Shown here in pieces: positions 54,129-63,038 of a DNA stretch of 64,000 nucleotides. The first letter of the stretch is position 1; each line of letters starts with the position of its first letter. Origin of the DNA: Streptomyces microflavus. GTDB lineage: Bacteria > Actinomycetota > Actinomycetes > Streptomycetales > Streptomycetaceae. Position numbers and translations under genes: made by a program. The DNA is taken from positions 1 through 64,000 of the forward strand of contig NZ_BMUG01000011.1 of assembly GCF_014650075.1 (NCBI RefSeq), given 5' to 3'. The notes under the pieces are model-generated. The model made no database searches and was not told where the DNA came from. It saw only the letters and a program-made list of their open reading frames with translations.

Positions 54129-54959
54129 TCAGGTCCCGGCGAGCGGCATCGAGGCGGCGACCAGAGCCCCGTTGACCGCGGCCTTCTCCAGGGCGTCCCG
54201 GAGCAGGTCCTCGCGCGGCTGCTGGCCGATGGTGCCGGCCGGTGCGGCGAAGACGAGGACCGTCTGCGACTTGTTGACCGCGGCCCGCCAGCCGTCGGTC
54301 ACCTGGAGCGGCTGGTGGGCCTGCCACCAGGCGACCGGGTTGCCTCCGCCGGAACCGGGCTGCAGCACGGCGTGCAGCTGGCCCACGGCGAGCAGCACCG
54401 ACCAGCCGGGCAGCACCGCCGGCAGCCGGTTCAGGTCGGGGGCCGGGTGGAAGCCCTGCTCCAGGAGCAGCTGGAGGAACTCGTCGCCCCCGCTGCCGTC
54501 TGTGCCGGGCCGGGCGACCGGCCCCGTCGGTTCGACGACCAGGGCCGGTCGGACATCGTCCTCGATGAGAACGAGACCGCTGGTGATGCCGAGGACGGCC
54601 TGTTCGGGCATGCGCCCCTCCGTATTCTTCTGCTCGCTGCCGGTGATGCTGCGCACCGCGCCCTGGAGCTGGTCCTCCGCGACCTTGACGACCTGCGAGG
54701 GGATGCACGTCGCGTGGGCGAACGCGAGCACGGCGGTCTCGTCCCCGATGAACAGCACCGTGCTGGTGCGTTCCTGGTCGGAGTCGCCGGGGGTGCGGCA
54801 GGAGGTGCAGTCGTAACTGCCGGGGGTGTCGTCGCCGACGAGCAGCCGGTCGGCTTCGTCGTCGCCGATCTCGGCGCGTACGTCCTGGCTGACGTCGAGC
54901 ATGCGCGGCACGGGTGGCTCCTCGAACTCGGTGCGTGGGCCGAGGGGTTCCCGGCTCAT
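54129..54959 (-). CDS. Uncharacterised protein, possibly SseB-like
   Basis: 276 aa from ATG 54959. A Cys pair SYDCTSCRTPGD (about 49-60) is followed by alternating alpha/beta segments (TSTVLFIGDETAVLAFAHAT, EDQLQGAVRSITGSE). The second half, FLQLLLEQGFHPAPDLNRLP and LVFAAPAGTIGQQPREDLLR, loosely recalls SseB-type domains, but I am not sure. It forms a two-gene operon with the 158-aa protein. Confidence 0.65.
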   Translation of the reverse strand: MSREPLGPRTEFEEPPVPRMLDVSQDVRAEIGDDEADRLLVGDDTPGSYDCTSCRTPGDSDQERTSTVLFIGDETAVLAFAHATCIPSQVVKVAEDQLQGAVRSITGSEQKNTEGRMPEQAVLGITSGLVLIEDDVRPALVVEPTGPVARPGTDGSGGDEFLQLLLEQGFHPAPDLNRLPAVLPGWSVLLAVGQLHAVLQPGSGGGNPVAWWQAHQPLQVTDGWRAAVNKSQTVLVFAAPAGTIGQQPREDLLRDALEKAAVNGALVAASMPLAGT

Positions 54960-55437
54960 GAAGAGACAACGCGGGATCCGTGGCCGGGGTCACGCACCGA
55001 CGGCGACGGAAGTGAGGACCGGGTCGACACATCGCTACGTCGAGGAGTCGATCCATGGGCCCCGGGAGCGGTTGTGCCGCGGTGCGGAGAGTCTCCGGAG
55101 TTTTTACCCGGCCGCAGGCAACCTTTCCGTGGAGTTCTCCGTCGAACACGTGAGGAATACGCTGCCGGAACGGGCGGCGGGCAGGCGGCCGAAGAGCGAA
55201 CCGGGCGCCGTCGAATCGTGCGACGGCGCCGGGTGTCGACGGCGATCCGGATTCAGGGATTCCGGGAACCTGCTGGTCAGCGACGGTTCCGGCTCCGGCG
55301 GCGGGGAGCCGGATAGGGCCCTGCATTCAGCTGCGAAATCCAGCCGGATTCCGGGCATATTCCGGACGGATTTCGGGTGGTAAACCGGCTGGACGTAGAG
55401 TCGCAACAGACCGGCCAGACCAGGGGGAAACGGCACC
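54960..55437. other. Intergenic region with hairpin and heptamer direct repeats
   Basis: About 480 bp between divergent genes. A 10-bp perfect hairpin occurs at 55204-55230 (loop AATCGTG). ATTCCGG (55348-55354), ATTCCGG (55359-55365) and ATTTCGG (55370-55376) are heptamers at exact 11-bp spacing, followed 18 bp on by TAGAGT (55395-55400), a possible -10 for the glycosyltransferase gene. No gene is supported. Confidence 0.5.
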
Positions 55438-56721
55438 ATGCATATTTCATTTCTTCTGCACAATGCGTACGGCATCGGGGGAACGATTCGCACGACCTTC
55501 ACACTCGCCCGCACTCTCGCCGAACAGCACGACGTCGAGATCGTCTCCGTCTTCCGGCACCGCGACGCGCCCGTGCTCGGCGCGCCCGAGGGCGTGACGA
55601 TGCGCCACCTCGTCGATCTGCGGAAGAAGAGCGCGACGTTCGACGGCGACGCCGCCCAACACGCCCGGCCCGCCACGGTGTTCCCGCACGGCGACAGCCG
55701 GCACAAGCAGTACAGCAGGCTCACCGACGCCCGGATCGCCGCCCATCTCCAGGCGCTCGAAGCCGATGTCGTCGTCGGCACCCGCCCCGGACTGAACGTG
55801 CACATCAGCCGGCAGACCCGCCGGGGCCCGGTGCGCGTCGGTCAGGAGCACCTCACGCTGGACAACCACGGCTACCGGCTGCGGCGCGAGATCGCCCACC
55901 GGTACACCCTGCTCGACGCCCTCACCACCGTCACCCGCGCCGACGCCGAGGACTACCGCAGGCGGATGAAGCTGCCGGGCGTGCGGATCGAGGCCATCCC
56001 CAACGCCGTTCCCGAGTCCGCCTTCCCGCCCGCCGACGGCGACCTGAAGTGGGTGGTGGCGGCGGGCCGGCTGCACCGGGTCAAACGGTACGACCTGCTC
56101 GTACGGGCCTTCGCCCAGGTCTCCGCGGCCCGCCCGGACTGGCGGCTGCGGATCTACGGCGGCGGGGACGCGTCCGGCGACGAGCAGGCCGCGCTGCGCG
56201 CGCTCATCGGCCAACTGGACCTGCGCGACCAGGTGTTCCTGATGGGCTCGGCCAACCCCATGGAGGCCGAGTGGCCCAAGGGGTCGATCGCCGCCGTCAC
56301 TTCGGACCGCGAGTCCTTCGGCATGACCATCGTGGAGGCGATGCGCGGCGGACTGCCGGTCGTGGCCACCGCCTGCCCGCACGGACCGGCGGAGATCATC
56401 GAGGACGGCGTCGACGGCCGTCTCGTGCCGGTGGGTGACACCGACGCGATCGCCGCGGCGCTGCTCCAACTGATCGAGGACGACGGTCTGCGCCACCGGA
56501 TGGGCCGCGCCGCGCTCTCGGCGTCGGAACGCTTCGACCCGGCGCGGATCGCGGAGAGCCACGAGAGCCTGTTCGCCGAACTCGTCGCCCGTGGCGCCCG
56601 GGGCCGGGGCCACAGCCCGCTGCGCACCGCGCTGCACCGCACCCGGGGCACCGTGCTCGACGGGGCGTACGCGCTCCGCTACAAGGCCGCCGACGTCCTC
56701 CGTAAGGGCAAGGCCGCCTGA
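55438..56721 (+). CDS. Glycosyltransferase family 4 (GT-B)
   Basis: 427 aa; AGGGGGAAA 8 nt before the ATG. N-terminal MHISFLLHNAYGIGGTIRTT (the GG loop), KWVVAAGRLHRVKRYDLLVR in the donor half, SDRESFGMTIVEAMRGGLPV and VVATACPHGPAEII with the E-x7-E pattern. A basic C-terminal tail (RYKAADVLRKGKAA) may touch membrane. Acceptor unknown; stands alone. Confidence 0.88.
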   Translation: MHISFLLHNAYGIGGTIRTTFTLARTLAEQHDVEIVSVFRHRDAPVLGAPEGVTMRHLVDLRKKSATFDGDAAQHARPATVFPHGDSRHKQYSRLTDARIAAHLQALEADVVVGTRPGLNVHISRQTRRGPVRVGQEHLTLDNHGYRLRREIAHRYTLLDALTTVTRADAEDYRRRMKLPGVRIEAIPNAVPESAFPPADGDLKWVVAAGRLHRVKRYDLLVRAFAQVSAARPDWRLRIYGGGDASGDEQAALRALIGQLDLRDQVFLMGSANPMEAEWPKGSIAAVTSDRESFGMTIVEAMRGGLPVVATACPHGPAEIIEDGVDGRLVPVGDTDAIAAALLQLIEDDGLRHRMGRAALSASERFDPARIAESHESLFAELVARGARGRGHSPLRTALHRTRGTVLDGAYALRYKAADVLRKGKAA

Positions 56722-56738
56722 CCGCCACCGCCCGAGGG

Positions 56739-56763
56739 CTTGCGGACGGGAGCTGTCCGCAAG
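56739..56763. promoter_or_regulatory. Inverted repeat between glycosyltransferase and WYL regulator
   Basis: CTTGCGGAC-N7-GTCCGCAAG, perfect 9-bp arms, 18 nt after the glycosyltransferase stop and 19 nt before the WYL gene ATG. It may be the terminator of the first gene or, given how close it is to the start, the operator of the second. Confidence 0.55.
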
Positions 56764-56782
56764 GCCTGGCAGACTCCTCCCC

Positions 56783-57748
56783 ATGTTGGAGACCTCGGCA
56801 CGACTGCTGCGCCTGCTCTCACTGCTCCAGGCCCACCGGGACTGGTCCGGCGCGGACCTGGCCGAGCGGCTCGGTGTCACCCCGCGCACCGTGCGCCGGG
56901 ACGTCGACAAGCTGCGGGAGCTCGGCTACCCGGTGAACGCCAGCCCCGGCACCGGCGGCGGCTACCAGCTCGGGGCCGGGGCCGAGCTGCCGCCGCTCCT
57001 GCTGGACGACGAGGAGGCCGTCGCGGTCGCCGTGGGGCTGCGCACGGCGGCGGGCCACGGCATCGAGGGCATCGGCGAGACCTCCGTACGCGCGCTGGCC
57101 AAGCTCGAACAGGTGCTGCCGAACCGGCTGCGCCGCCGGGTGAGCGCGCTCGGCGCCTTCACCGTGCCGATGCTGCGCGGAGCCGACACCTCCACCGTCG
57201 ACCCGGCCCTCCTCACCGAGCTGGCCGCAGCCTGCCGGGACAGCGAGCGGCTCCGCTTCTCCTACCGCTCCCACGGCGGCTCCGACTCCCGCCGGACCGT
57301 GGAGCCGCACCGGCTCGTCTGCACCGAGCACCGCTGGTACCTGGTCGCCTGGGACCTGGACCGGGCGGACTGGCGGACCTTCCGGGTGGACCGGATCACC
57401 CCGACCCCGCCGCACGGCCCCCGGTTCACACCCCGGCCCCCGCCCGCCGACGACCTGGCCGCCTACGTCTCCGAGGGCGTCGCGGTCTCCGCCTACGCGG
57501 CGCGGGCGGTGCTCCTGGTGAAGGCCCCGCTGGCGGAGGCCGCCCAGCACATCTCGCCCTCCGCCGGGGTGCTGGAGCCCGTCGACGCGCAGACGTGCCG
57601 GCTCACGGCGGGGGCGCCGAACCTGGAGGTCCTGGTGATCCACGTGCTGCTCATGGGGATCGATTTCGAGGTGGTCGAGCCGCCCGAACTCGTCGAGGTG
57701 ATGACCCGGGCCCGGGACCGGCTGACCCGGGCGCTGGCCGGATCGTGA
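56783..57748 (+). CDS. HTH-WYL transcriptional regulator
   Basis: 321 aa. DeoR-like winged HTH at the N terminus (SARLLRLLSLLQAHRDWSGA, DLAERLGVTPRTVRRDVDKL), GTGGGYQLG linker and the WYL domain (VEPHRLVCTEHRWYLVAWDL, WRTFRVDRITPT). The WYL domain senses nucleic acid or small ligands. No target operon is obvious. CAGACT 9 nt before the ATG suggests another leaderless mRNA. Confidence 0.9.
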   Translation: MLETSARLLRLLSLLQAHRDWSGADLAERLGVTPRTVRRDVDKLRELGYPVNASPGTGGGYQLGAGAELPPLLLDDEEAVAVAVGLRTAAGHGIEGIGETSVRALAKLEQVLPNRLRRRVSALGAFTVPMLRGADTSTVDPALLTELAAACRDSERLRFSYRSHGGSDSRRTVEPHRLVCTEHRWYLVAWDLDRADWRTFRVDRITPTPPHGPRFTPRPPPADDLAAYVSEGVAVSAYAARAVLLVKAPLAEAAQHISPSAGVLEPVDAQTCRLTAGAPNLEVLVIHVLLMGIDFEVVEPPELVEVMTRARDRLTRALAGS

Positions 57749-58114
57749 GATTCCGCCCGTTGTCCGGGAGACGGAGCCCCGTGGGAGAAACGTGAGGAAA
57801 TATAAGACGGGTATAAGGGAGCATGAAATTCAGGTGTCCCGCCCATTCGGTTGACGGACCACCGGACGGTAAAATCAGCAGGTCACCCCGGGTGTTTACG
57901 GAGTGTCGCCACCGGCCCCGCCGCGAGACCGCGCAAGGGTGTCCCGCCATTTCGTACCCCCACTTCCGGGCGGGCCGTTCGAGTGAATAGGCCGGGCTAT
58001 ACGTGTGTGGGGATTCTGTGACACAAGCGTGACCGCGGCGGCACCCGGGGATGCGGGGGGCGCCCTCGGGGCCCGGCCTTCCGTCCTCACCCGCGGCCGC
58101 CTACGGTGAGGGGT
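57749..58114. other. Low-GC intergenic region
   Basis: 366 bp with AT-rich stretches unlike the coding parts (GAGGAAATATAAGACGGGTA, GGTAAAATCAGCAGG, GCTATACGTGTGTGGGGATT). A 55-codon open frame from ATG 57823 has atypical codon use and I do not call it. TACGGT (58101-58106) is a likely -10 for the next gene. Confidence 0.5.
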
Positions 58115-58330
58115 ATGGCCTCTCTACCGACCCCTCCCGCACAGCCGGACGACGCCCCCGAGCCGTACGTCGGCCTCGCTGCCGACACCGCCGAGCAGCT
58201 GGCGAGAAGCCGTGGCTGGGACACGGTCCGGGCGGTTCCGCCGGGCACGTTCCTGACGATGGAGTTCCGTTCCGGCCGGATCAACTTCCAGGTCGAGGAC
58301 GCCACGGTGACCCGCTGCTGGGTGGGCTGA
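58115..58330 (+). CDS. Peptidase inhibitor I78-like small protein
   Basis: 71 aa from ATG 58115, 8 nt after TACGGT, so probably leaderless. The C-terminal half carries the I78 pattern: GWDTVRAVPPGTFLTMEFRS, then GRINFQVEDATVTRCWVG, where the family has a P-x-x-LTMDYRxDRLNV-type run. No signal peptide is seen, so an extracellular inhibitor role is uncertain. Confidence 0.72.
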   Translation: MASLPTPPAQPDDAPEPYVGLAADTAEQLARSRGWDTVRAVPPGTFLTMEFRSGRINFQVEDATVTRCWVG

Positions 58331-58349
58331 CCCCCGCACGCACCCCGAC

Positions 58350-58389
58350 ACGACGAGGGCCCCGACCACATGGTCGGGGCCCTCGTCGT
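58350..58389. terminator. Bidirectional terminator after the I78-like gene
   Basis: An 18-19-bp perfect stem (58350-58368 with 58371-58389) with a tiny CA/ACAT loop lies between convergent genes. Confidence 0.88.
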
Positions 58390-58408
58390 AGCAGCGGTAC
58401 GCCGTGTC

Positions 58409-59407
58409 CTAGCCGCCCGTCATCGGGCGCGCCGGGCTCGTGGCGCCCCGGGAGCCGTGTTCGGGCTGCGCGCAGCGCGTGCCCGCGGGAGCCGCCGCCG
58501 GCCGCTCCGGGCAGACGGCGGGCACCGTGTGCGCCCGCACCCGGGCTCCGGCCGCCAGATGCGCGCCGGGAGCGCCCGCACCGGCCGCGAGGGCGGCGCC
58601 CTCGGCGGCGATCGACTGGGGGAGCAGCACCGGCTGAGGCGCGCCCTCGGGGGCCCGCACCGGGCGGCCCGCCCTGCGGCGCTCGCGCCACCGCTCGCGC
58701 ACGTCGAAGATCCAGCTCTCCGTGCGGGCGATCAGCGGCTCGAACCAGGGCAGCGCCAGCAGGATGAGCAGCCCCGCCGCCCAGCCCAGCACCACATCGC
58801 TGAGCCAGTGCGTGCCGATGTAGACGGTGGTGAGGCCGACGCCCAGCGAGACCGTGGCGGAGACCGCCGACAGATAGCGCCTGGCCCGGGGCGTGGTGGC
58901 CAGATAGGCGAGGATTCCCCAGGTCACGACGGCGTTCGCGGTGTGTCCGGAGGGAAATATATCGCCGCCGGCGAACATCTCGGCCGAGCCGATCTGCGTC
59001 GCGTAGTGCGGGCCGAGCCGCCCCAGTCCCAGCTTGACCGCGCCCACCGTCACATTGAGCAGCAGCAGGGAGGTGCCGAGGACCAGCAGCGGCCGCAGCG
59101 TGTGCTGACGCCAGGAGCGCCAGCCCAGCCAGCAGGCGACCATCACCGCCGTCGGGCCGCGCTGGCCGAGCACGACGTAGTAGTCGAGGAAGGCGTGCAG
59201 TTCGGGCCACTGCTGGTAGGGCCGGAACAGCATGACCTTCCAGTCCAGGGTCACCAGCCAGGACGTCACGAGCACGGCGAAGACGATGGCGAGATAGAAC
59301 GCCAACGTCCCGCCGAAGAGGGCGATGCGGTGACGGCTCATCCGCGGTGCCACTATCTTCGGCGGTTCCGGCTCCCGGTCCAGGCGGGCAAAGATGTCGG
59401 TACGCAC
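58409..59407 (-). CDS. PAP2 superfamily membrane phosphatase
   Basis: 332 aa from GTG 59407, which lies 7 nt after TAACGT (leaderless type). Five to six membrane segments. Phosphatase motif I is read in VGAVKLGLGRLGP (K-x6-R-P-like, degraded), motif II in FPSGHTANAV and motif III in TVYIGTHWLSDVVLG (R-x5-H-x3-D with the Arg replaced). The C-terminal 90 residues are Ala/Pro/Arg-rich and disordered. Likely dephosphorylates a lipid phosphate. Confidence 0.88.
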   Translation of the reverse strand: MRTDIFARLDREPEPPKIVAPRMSRHRIALFGGTLAFYLAIVFAVLVTSWLVTLDWKVMLFRPYQQWPELHAFLDYYVVLGQRGPTAVMVACWLGWRSWRQHTLRPLLVLGTSLLLLNVTVGAVKLGLGRLGPHYATQIGSAEMFAGGDIFPSGHTANAVVTWGILAYLATTPRARRYLSAVSATVSLGVGLTTVYIGTHWLSDVVLGWAAGLLILLALPWFEPLIARTESWIFDVRERWRERRRAGRPVRAPEGAPQPVLLPQSIAAEGAALAAGAGAPGAHLAAGARVRAHTVPAVCPERPAAAPAGTRCAQPEHGSRGATSPARPMTGG

Positions 59408-59870
59408 CCAATCGACGTTACAGCGAGTGAGTGTGTGAGCAGGCCAATCCGGCCGCTTTGTGATGACGATGTGATGTGGACTTCGTCTCAGAACGGTGAC
59501 TTTTTCCGGGTGCGGAGAAGAATCTCCGTGATCTTGCGGCCAATTTCCCCGGGGTTCCGTTCGGAAGCATGTTTGATCTTCCGGGTAATTTCGCACACAG
59601 GAATCCGCGGGAATTGATCGGGCCATTCGGGGGAGGCGCGCCCCGTCCCGCCCCGCCTCCGGCGGGCCCGGCGCGGGGGTCGCCGGAGGGGCCGGAGTGG
59701 CGTACGCCACACTGTGTGGCGGACCGGCGTATGAGGTGGGCCACGTGTCACCAGGCCGAACTCGCGTACGCTGACGGCTCACTCGCCCGTCGATGCCGGG
59801 CCCCCGGAGACACGCACACCACGTCCCCGCCGGTCCACCGAGCGCGAGGAACCCATCGGGAGGTAGGTAG
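59408..59870. other. Divergent control region of PAP2 and efflux genes
   Basis: 463 bp without a supported gene. 59490-59630 is relatively AT-rich. Two overlapping perfect palindromes occur: GTGGCGTACGCCAC (59697-59710) and CGCCACAC-T-GTGTGGCG (59705-59721). They lie about 150-175 bp before the efflux gene, whose ribosome site GGGAGGTAGG is just upstream of its ATG. Confidence 0.6.
59697..59721. promoter_or_regulatory. Overlapping palindromic operator candidate
   Basis: A 14-bp perfect palindrome overlaps a 17-nt one with 8-bp arms. Dense symmetry of this kind is typical of TetR- or MarR-type sites before efflux genes. No regulator gene of that kind lies next to it. Confidence 0.55.
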
Positions 59871-61646
59871 ATGTCCGGGACGACCACGGCCGGAGTCCGG
59901 CTGCGCCGAGCCGCCGACGGCGCCAACCGCTGGGTCGTCCTCGTCGTCCTCTGCCTCAGCCTGCTGGTGGTCGCGCTGGACGCGACCGTGCTCCATGTCG
60001 CGGTCCCCTCGGTCACCGAGGATCTCCGCCCGAGCGCCACCGGACTCCTGTGGATCGTCGACGCCTACCCCCTGGTCTGCGCCTCGCTGCTCATCCTCTT
60101 CGGCACGCTGGGTGACCGGATCGGCAGACGCCGCGTGCTGCTCTTCGGCTACGCGCTCTTCGGCGTGGCCTCCCTGCTCGCCGCGACCGCCGACACCCCG
60201 GCCGTTCTGATAGCGGCCCGGGCCCTCCTCGGCGTCGGCGGCGCGATGATCATGCCGGCGACCCTGTCGATCCTGCGCCAGGTCTTCCCGGACCGGCGGG
60301 AGCGGGCCCTCGCCATCGGGGTGTGGACCGCCGTCGCCGCGGTCGGCGCCGCCGTCGGGCCGGTCGTCGGCGGCTTCCTGGTCGAGCACTTCTGGTGGGG
60401 CTCGGTCTTCCTGATCAACATCCCGCTGATGGCGGTCATCCTGCCGCTCGGCCGCTGGCTGCTGCCGGAGTCGCGCGGCGCCGAGGACGGCCCGTGGGAC
60501 GTGCTGGGCGCGCTGACCGCCGCCGCCGGGGTGCTCGGAGTCGTCCTCGGCGTCAAGCGCCTGGGCAGCGGCGGGGCCCTCCTGGACCCGGTCTCGCTGG
60601 GCCCGCTGGCCCTCGGGCTGGCGCTCCTGATCCTCTTCGTACGCCGCCAGAAGCGCCGTACACACCCGTTGATCGACATCTCGATGTTCGCCCGCCCGGC
60701 CTTCTCCACCGCCGTCGGCTGCATCGTGCTCGCCATGCTGGCCCTGGTCGGCCTCCAGCTGATCGCCGTCCAGTACCTCCAGCTGGTGCTGGGCCTCAGC
60801 CCGCTGGAGACCGGGCTGCGGCTGCTGCCGCTGACCTTCGCCGCGATGGCCGCGGGCGCCACCGGCTCGTACACCCTGCGCCGCGTCGGCCCCCGCAGGA
60901 TGGTCGGCTGGGGCTTCGTCCTGACGGCCTCCTCCGTGCTGCTGCTCACCTCGATGGGCCAGCACGACCGGCCCGCCCTGCTGACGGCGGCCTTCGTCCT
61001 CCTCGGCTTCGGCCTCCAGTCGACGCTCTTCGGGGCGTACGAGTCGATGCTCAGCGACGCCCCCGCGGAACGGGCGGGCGGGGCCGCGGCGATAGGGGAG
61101 ACCTCCTACCAGCTCGGCGCGGGCCTGGGCATCGCGCTCCTCGGCAGCGTCATGAACGCCGCGTACGCCCCCGGGCTCGCCTCCCTGCACGAGAAGGGTG
61201 TGCCCGCCCGGGCGGGCGCGGAGGCCTCCCACTCACTGGGCGAGGCCTACCAGGTGGCCGCGCAGCTCGGCGGCCCGGCGGGGGAGCTGCTGCGCTCCAC
61301 GGCCCGGCACGCCTTCGTCGGCGGGCTGCACATCACGCTCTTCGTCAGCGCCGGTCTGCTGCTGCTCGGGGCGCTCGCGGCGCTGCGCCTGCCGAGGGTG
61401 ATGGACTGTACGCAGAAGGAGCTCTGCGCCCTGGGCGACCAGGCCGCCGAGCCGAAGGTCCCCGGCCGCCAGGCCGCCGAGTCCCGGACCTCCGATCCTC
61501 GGACCGCCGGGTCCCGGACTTCCGAGCCCCAGACCTCCGGCGCCCTCCCGGCTCCCGCCGTCCCCGAGCGCCCCGCCCCGCGCCTGACGCTCCCCGCCCG
61601 GCGCGAACCGGCCGAGGCCACCGGCTCTGGACGAGCGGCACACTGA
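59871..61646 (+). CDS. MFS drug-efflux transporter, DHA2 family (14 TM)
   Basis: 591 aa. LLVVALDATVLHVAVPSVTE in helix 1 (motif D1), GDRIGRRRVLLFG (motif A), AVGAAVGPVVGGFLVEHFWW (motif C) and INIPL after it, then the long set of helices to about 510. The C-terminal tail has imperfect repeats (AESRTSDPRTAGSRTSEPQT). Proton-driven export; substrate unknown. GGGAGG upstream. Confidence 0.93.
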   Translation: MSGTTTAGVRLRRAADGANRWVVLVVLCLSLLVVALDATVLHVAVPSVTEDLRPSATGLLWIVDAYPLVCASLLILFGTLGDRIGRRRVLLFGYALFGVASLLAATADTPAVLIAARALLGVGGAMIMPATLSILRQVFPDRRERALAIGVWTAVAAVGAAVGPVVGGFLVEHFWWGSVFLINIPLMAVILPLGRWLLPESRGAEDGPWDVLGALTAAAGVLGVVLGVKRLGSGGALLDPVSLGPLALGLALLILFVRRQKRRTHPLIDISMFARPAFSTAVGCIVLAMLALVGLQLIAVQYLQLVLGLSPLETGLRLLPLTFAAMAAGATGSYTLRRVGPRRMVGWGFVLTASSVLLLTSMGQHDRPALLTAAFVLLGFGLQSTLFGAYESMLSDAPAERAGGAAAIGETSYQLGAGLGIALLGSVMNAAYAPGLASLHEKGVPARAGAEASHSLGEAYQVAAQLGGPAGELLRSTARHAFVGGLHITLFVSAGLLLLGALAALRLPRVMDCTQKELCALGDQAAEPKVPGRQAAESRTSDPRTAGSRTSEPQTSGALPAPAVPERPAPRLTLPARREPAEATGSGRAAH

Positions 61647-61750
61647 GCCGTAACGTCTCCACGACGTTTCGACTACCACTGCTAGTTTTCGGAGGGCCGC
61701 GGCCGACCCCCGCCCCTCCGCACACCGTGCGAGCCGCCGGAGGCGCCCTC

Positions 61751-62971
61751 ATGTCCAGCACCGAGTCCGCGAAGCCGTCGAAGCTCCCGCCGTTCGACGC
61801 CACCGACCCCCTCGGCATCGACGATCTGCTCGGCCCCGACGACCTCGCGATCCGCGACACCGTCCGCACCTGGGCCACCGACCGGGTCCTGCCGCACATC
61901 GCCGAGTGGTACGAGAAGGGGGAGCTGCCCGGCATCCGGGAGCTGGCCCGGGAGCTCGGCGCGCTGGGCGCACTGGGCATGTCCCTCGACGGGTACGGCT
62001 GCGCCGGGGCGAGCGCCGTCCAGTACGGGCTCGCCTGCCTGGAGCTGGAGGCCGCCGACTCCGGGATCCGCTCGCTCGTCTCCGTACAGGGTTCGCTCGC
62101 CATGTACGCGATCCACCGCTTCGGCTCCGAGGAGCAGAAGCAGCGGTGGCTGCCCGGCATGGCGGCGGGCGAGATCATCGGCTGCTTCGGGCTGACCGAG
62201 CCGGACCACGGCTCCGACCCGGCCGGGATGCGGACGTACGCCAAGCGCGACGGCACGGACTGGGTGCTCACCGGCCGCAAGATGTGGATCACCAACGGCT
62301 CGGTCGCCGGGGTCGCCATCGTCTGGGCGCAGACCGACGAGGGCGACGAGGGCCGGGGCATCCGCGGCTTCGTCGTACCGACCGGCACCCCCGGCTTCTC
62401 CGCGCCGGAGATCCACCACAAGTGGTCGCTGCGGGCCTCGGTCACCAGCGAACTGGTCATGGACGGCGTCCGGCTCCCCGCCGACGCGGTGCTTCCGGAC
62501 GCGAAGGGGCTGCGCGGCCCGCTCAGCTGTCTGAGCCACGCGCGGTACGGGATCGTCTGGGGCGCCATGGGTGCGGCGCGGGCCAGCTTCGAGTCGGCCC
62601 TCGACTACGCGAGGACCCGGGAACAGTTCGGCCGGCCGATCGGCGGCTTCCAGCTCACCCAGGCCAAGCTGGCGGACATGGCGCTCGAACTGCACAAGGG
62701 CATCCTGCTCGCCCACCACCTGGGCAGCCGCATGGACGCGGGGCGGCTCCGCCCCGAGCAGGTCAGCTTCGGCAAGCTCAACAACGTGCGGGAGGCGATC
62801 GAGATCTGCCGTACCTCGCGCACGATCCTCGGTGCCAACGGGATCTCGCTGGAGTACCCGGTGATGCGGCACGCGACGAATCTGGAGTCGGTGCTCACGT
62901 ACGAGGGCACCGTGGAGATGCACCAGCTGGTGCTGGGCAAGGCGCTCACCGGTCTCGACGCCTTCCGGTGA
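61751..62971 (+). CDS. Acyl-CoA dehydrogenase (glutaryl-CoA dehydrogenase-like)
   Basis: 406 aa from ATG 61751. FAD/substrate blocks CFGLTEPDHGSDPAGM, RKMWITNGSVAGVAIVWA, RTREQFGRPIGGFQLTQAKL and ILGANGISLEYPVMRHATNL. The catalytic Glu is in TYEGTVEMHQLVLGKALTG. The early YEKGELPGIRELARELGALG and the EPDHGSDPAGM motif resemble glutaryl-CoA dehydrogenases, so a role in lysine or aromatic degradation is possible. Confidence 0.92.
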   Translation: MSSTESAKPSKLPPFDATDPLGIDDLLGPDDLAIRDTVRTWATDRVLPHIAEWYEKGELPGIRELARELGALGALGMSLDGYGCAGASAVQYGLACLELEAADSGIRSLVSVQGSLAMYAIHRFGSEEQKQRWLPGMAAGEIIGCFGLTEPDHGSDPAGMRTYAKRDGTDWVLTGRKMWITNGSVAGVAIVWAQTDEGDEGRGIRGFVVPTGTPGFSAPEIHHKWSLRASVTSELVMDGVRLPADAVLPDAKGLRGPLSCLSHARYGIVWGAMGAARASFESALDYARTREQFGRPIGGFQLTQAKLADMALELHKGILLAHHLGSRMDAGRLRPEQVSFGKLNNVREAIEICRTSRTILGANGISLEYPVMRHATNLESVLTYEGTVEMHQLVLGKALTGLDAFR

Positions 62972-63038
62972 CCACGACACGTCCGACGGGGCGTGCCGAC
63001 CGGAGACGCTGACCGGAACTTTCCGGCGAGCGCCCTGC

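Noticed and set aside
57823..57990. 55-codon open frame starting MKFRCPAHSVDG
   Set aside because: Codon third positions are not GC-biased as in real genes here, the GGGAG is only 1 nt from the ATG, and no similarity is recognised.
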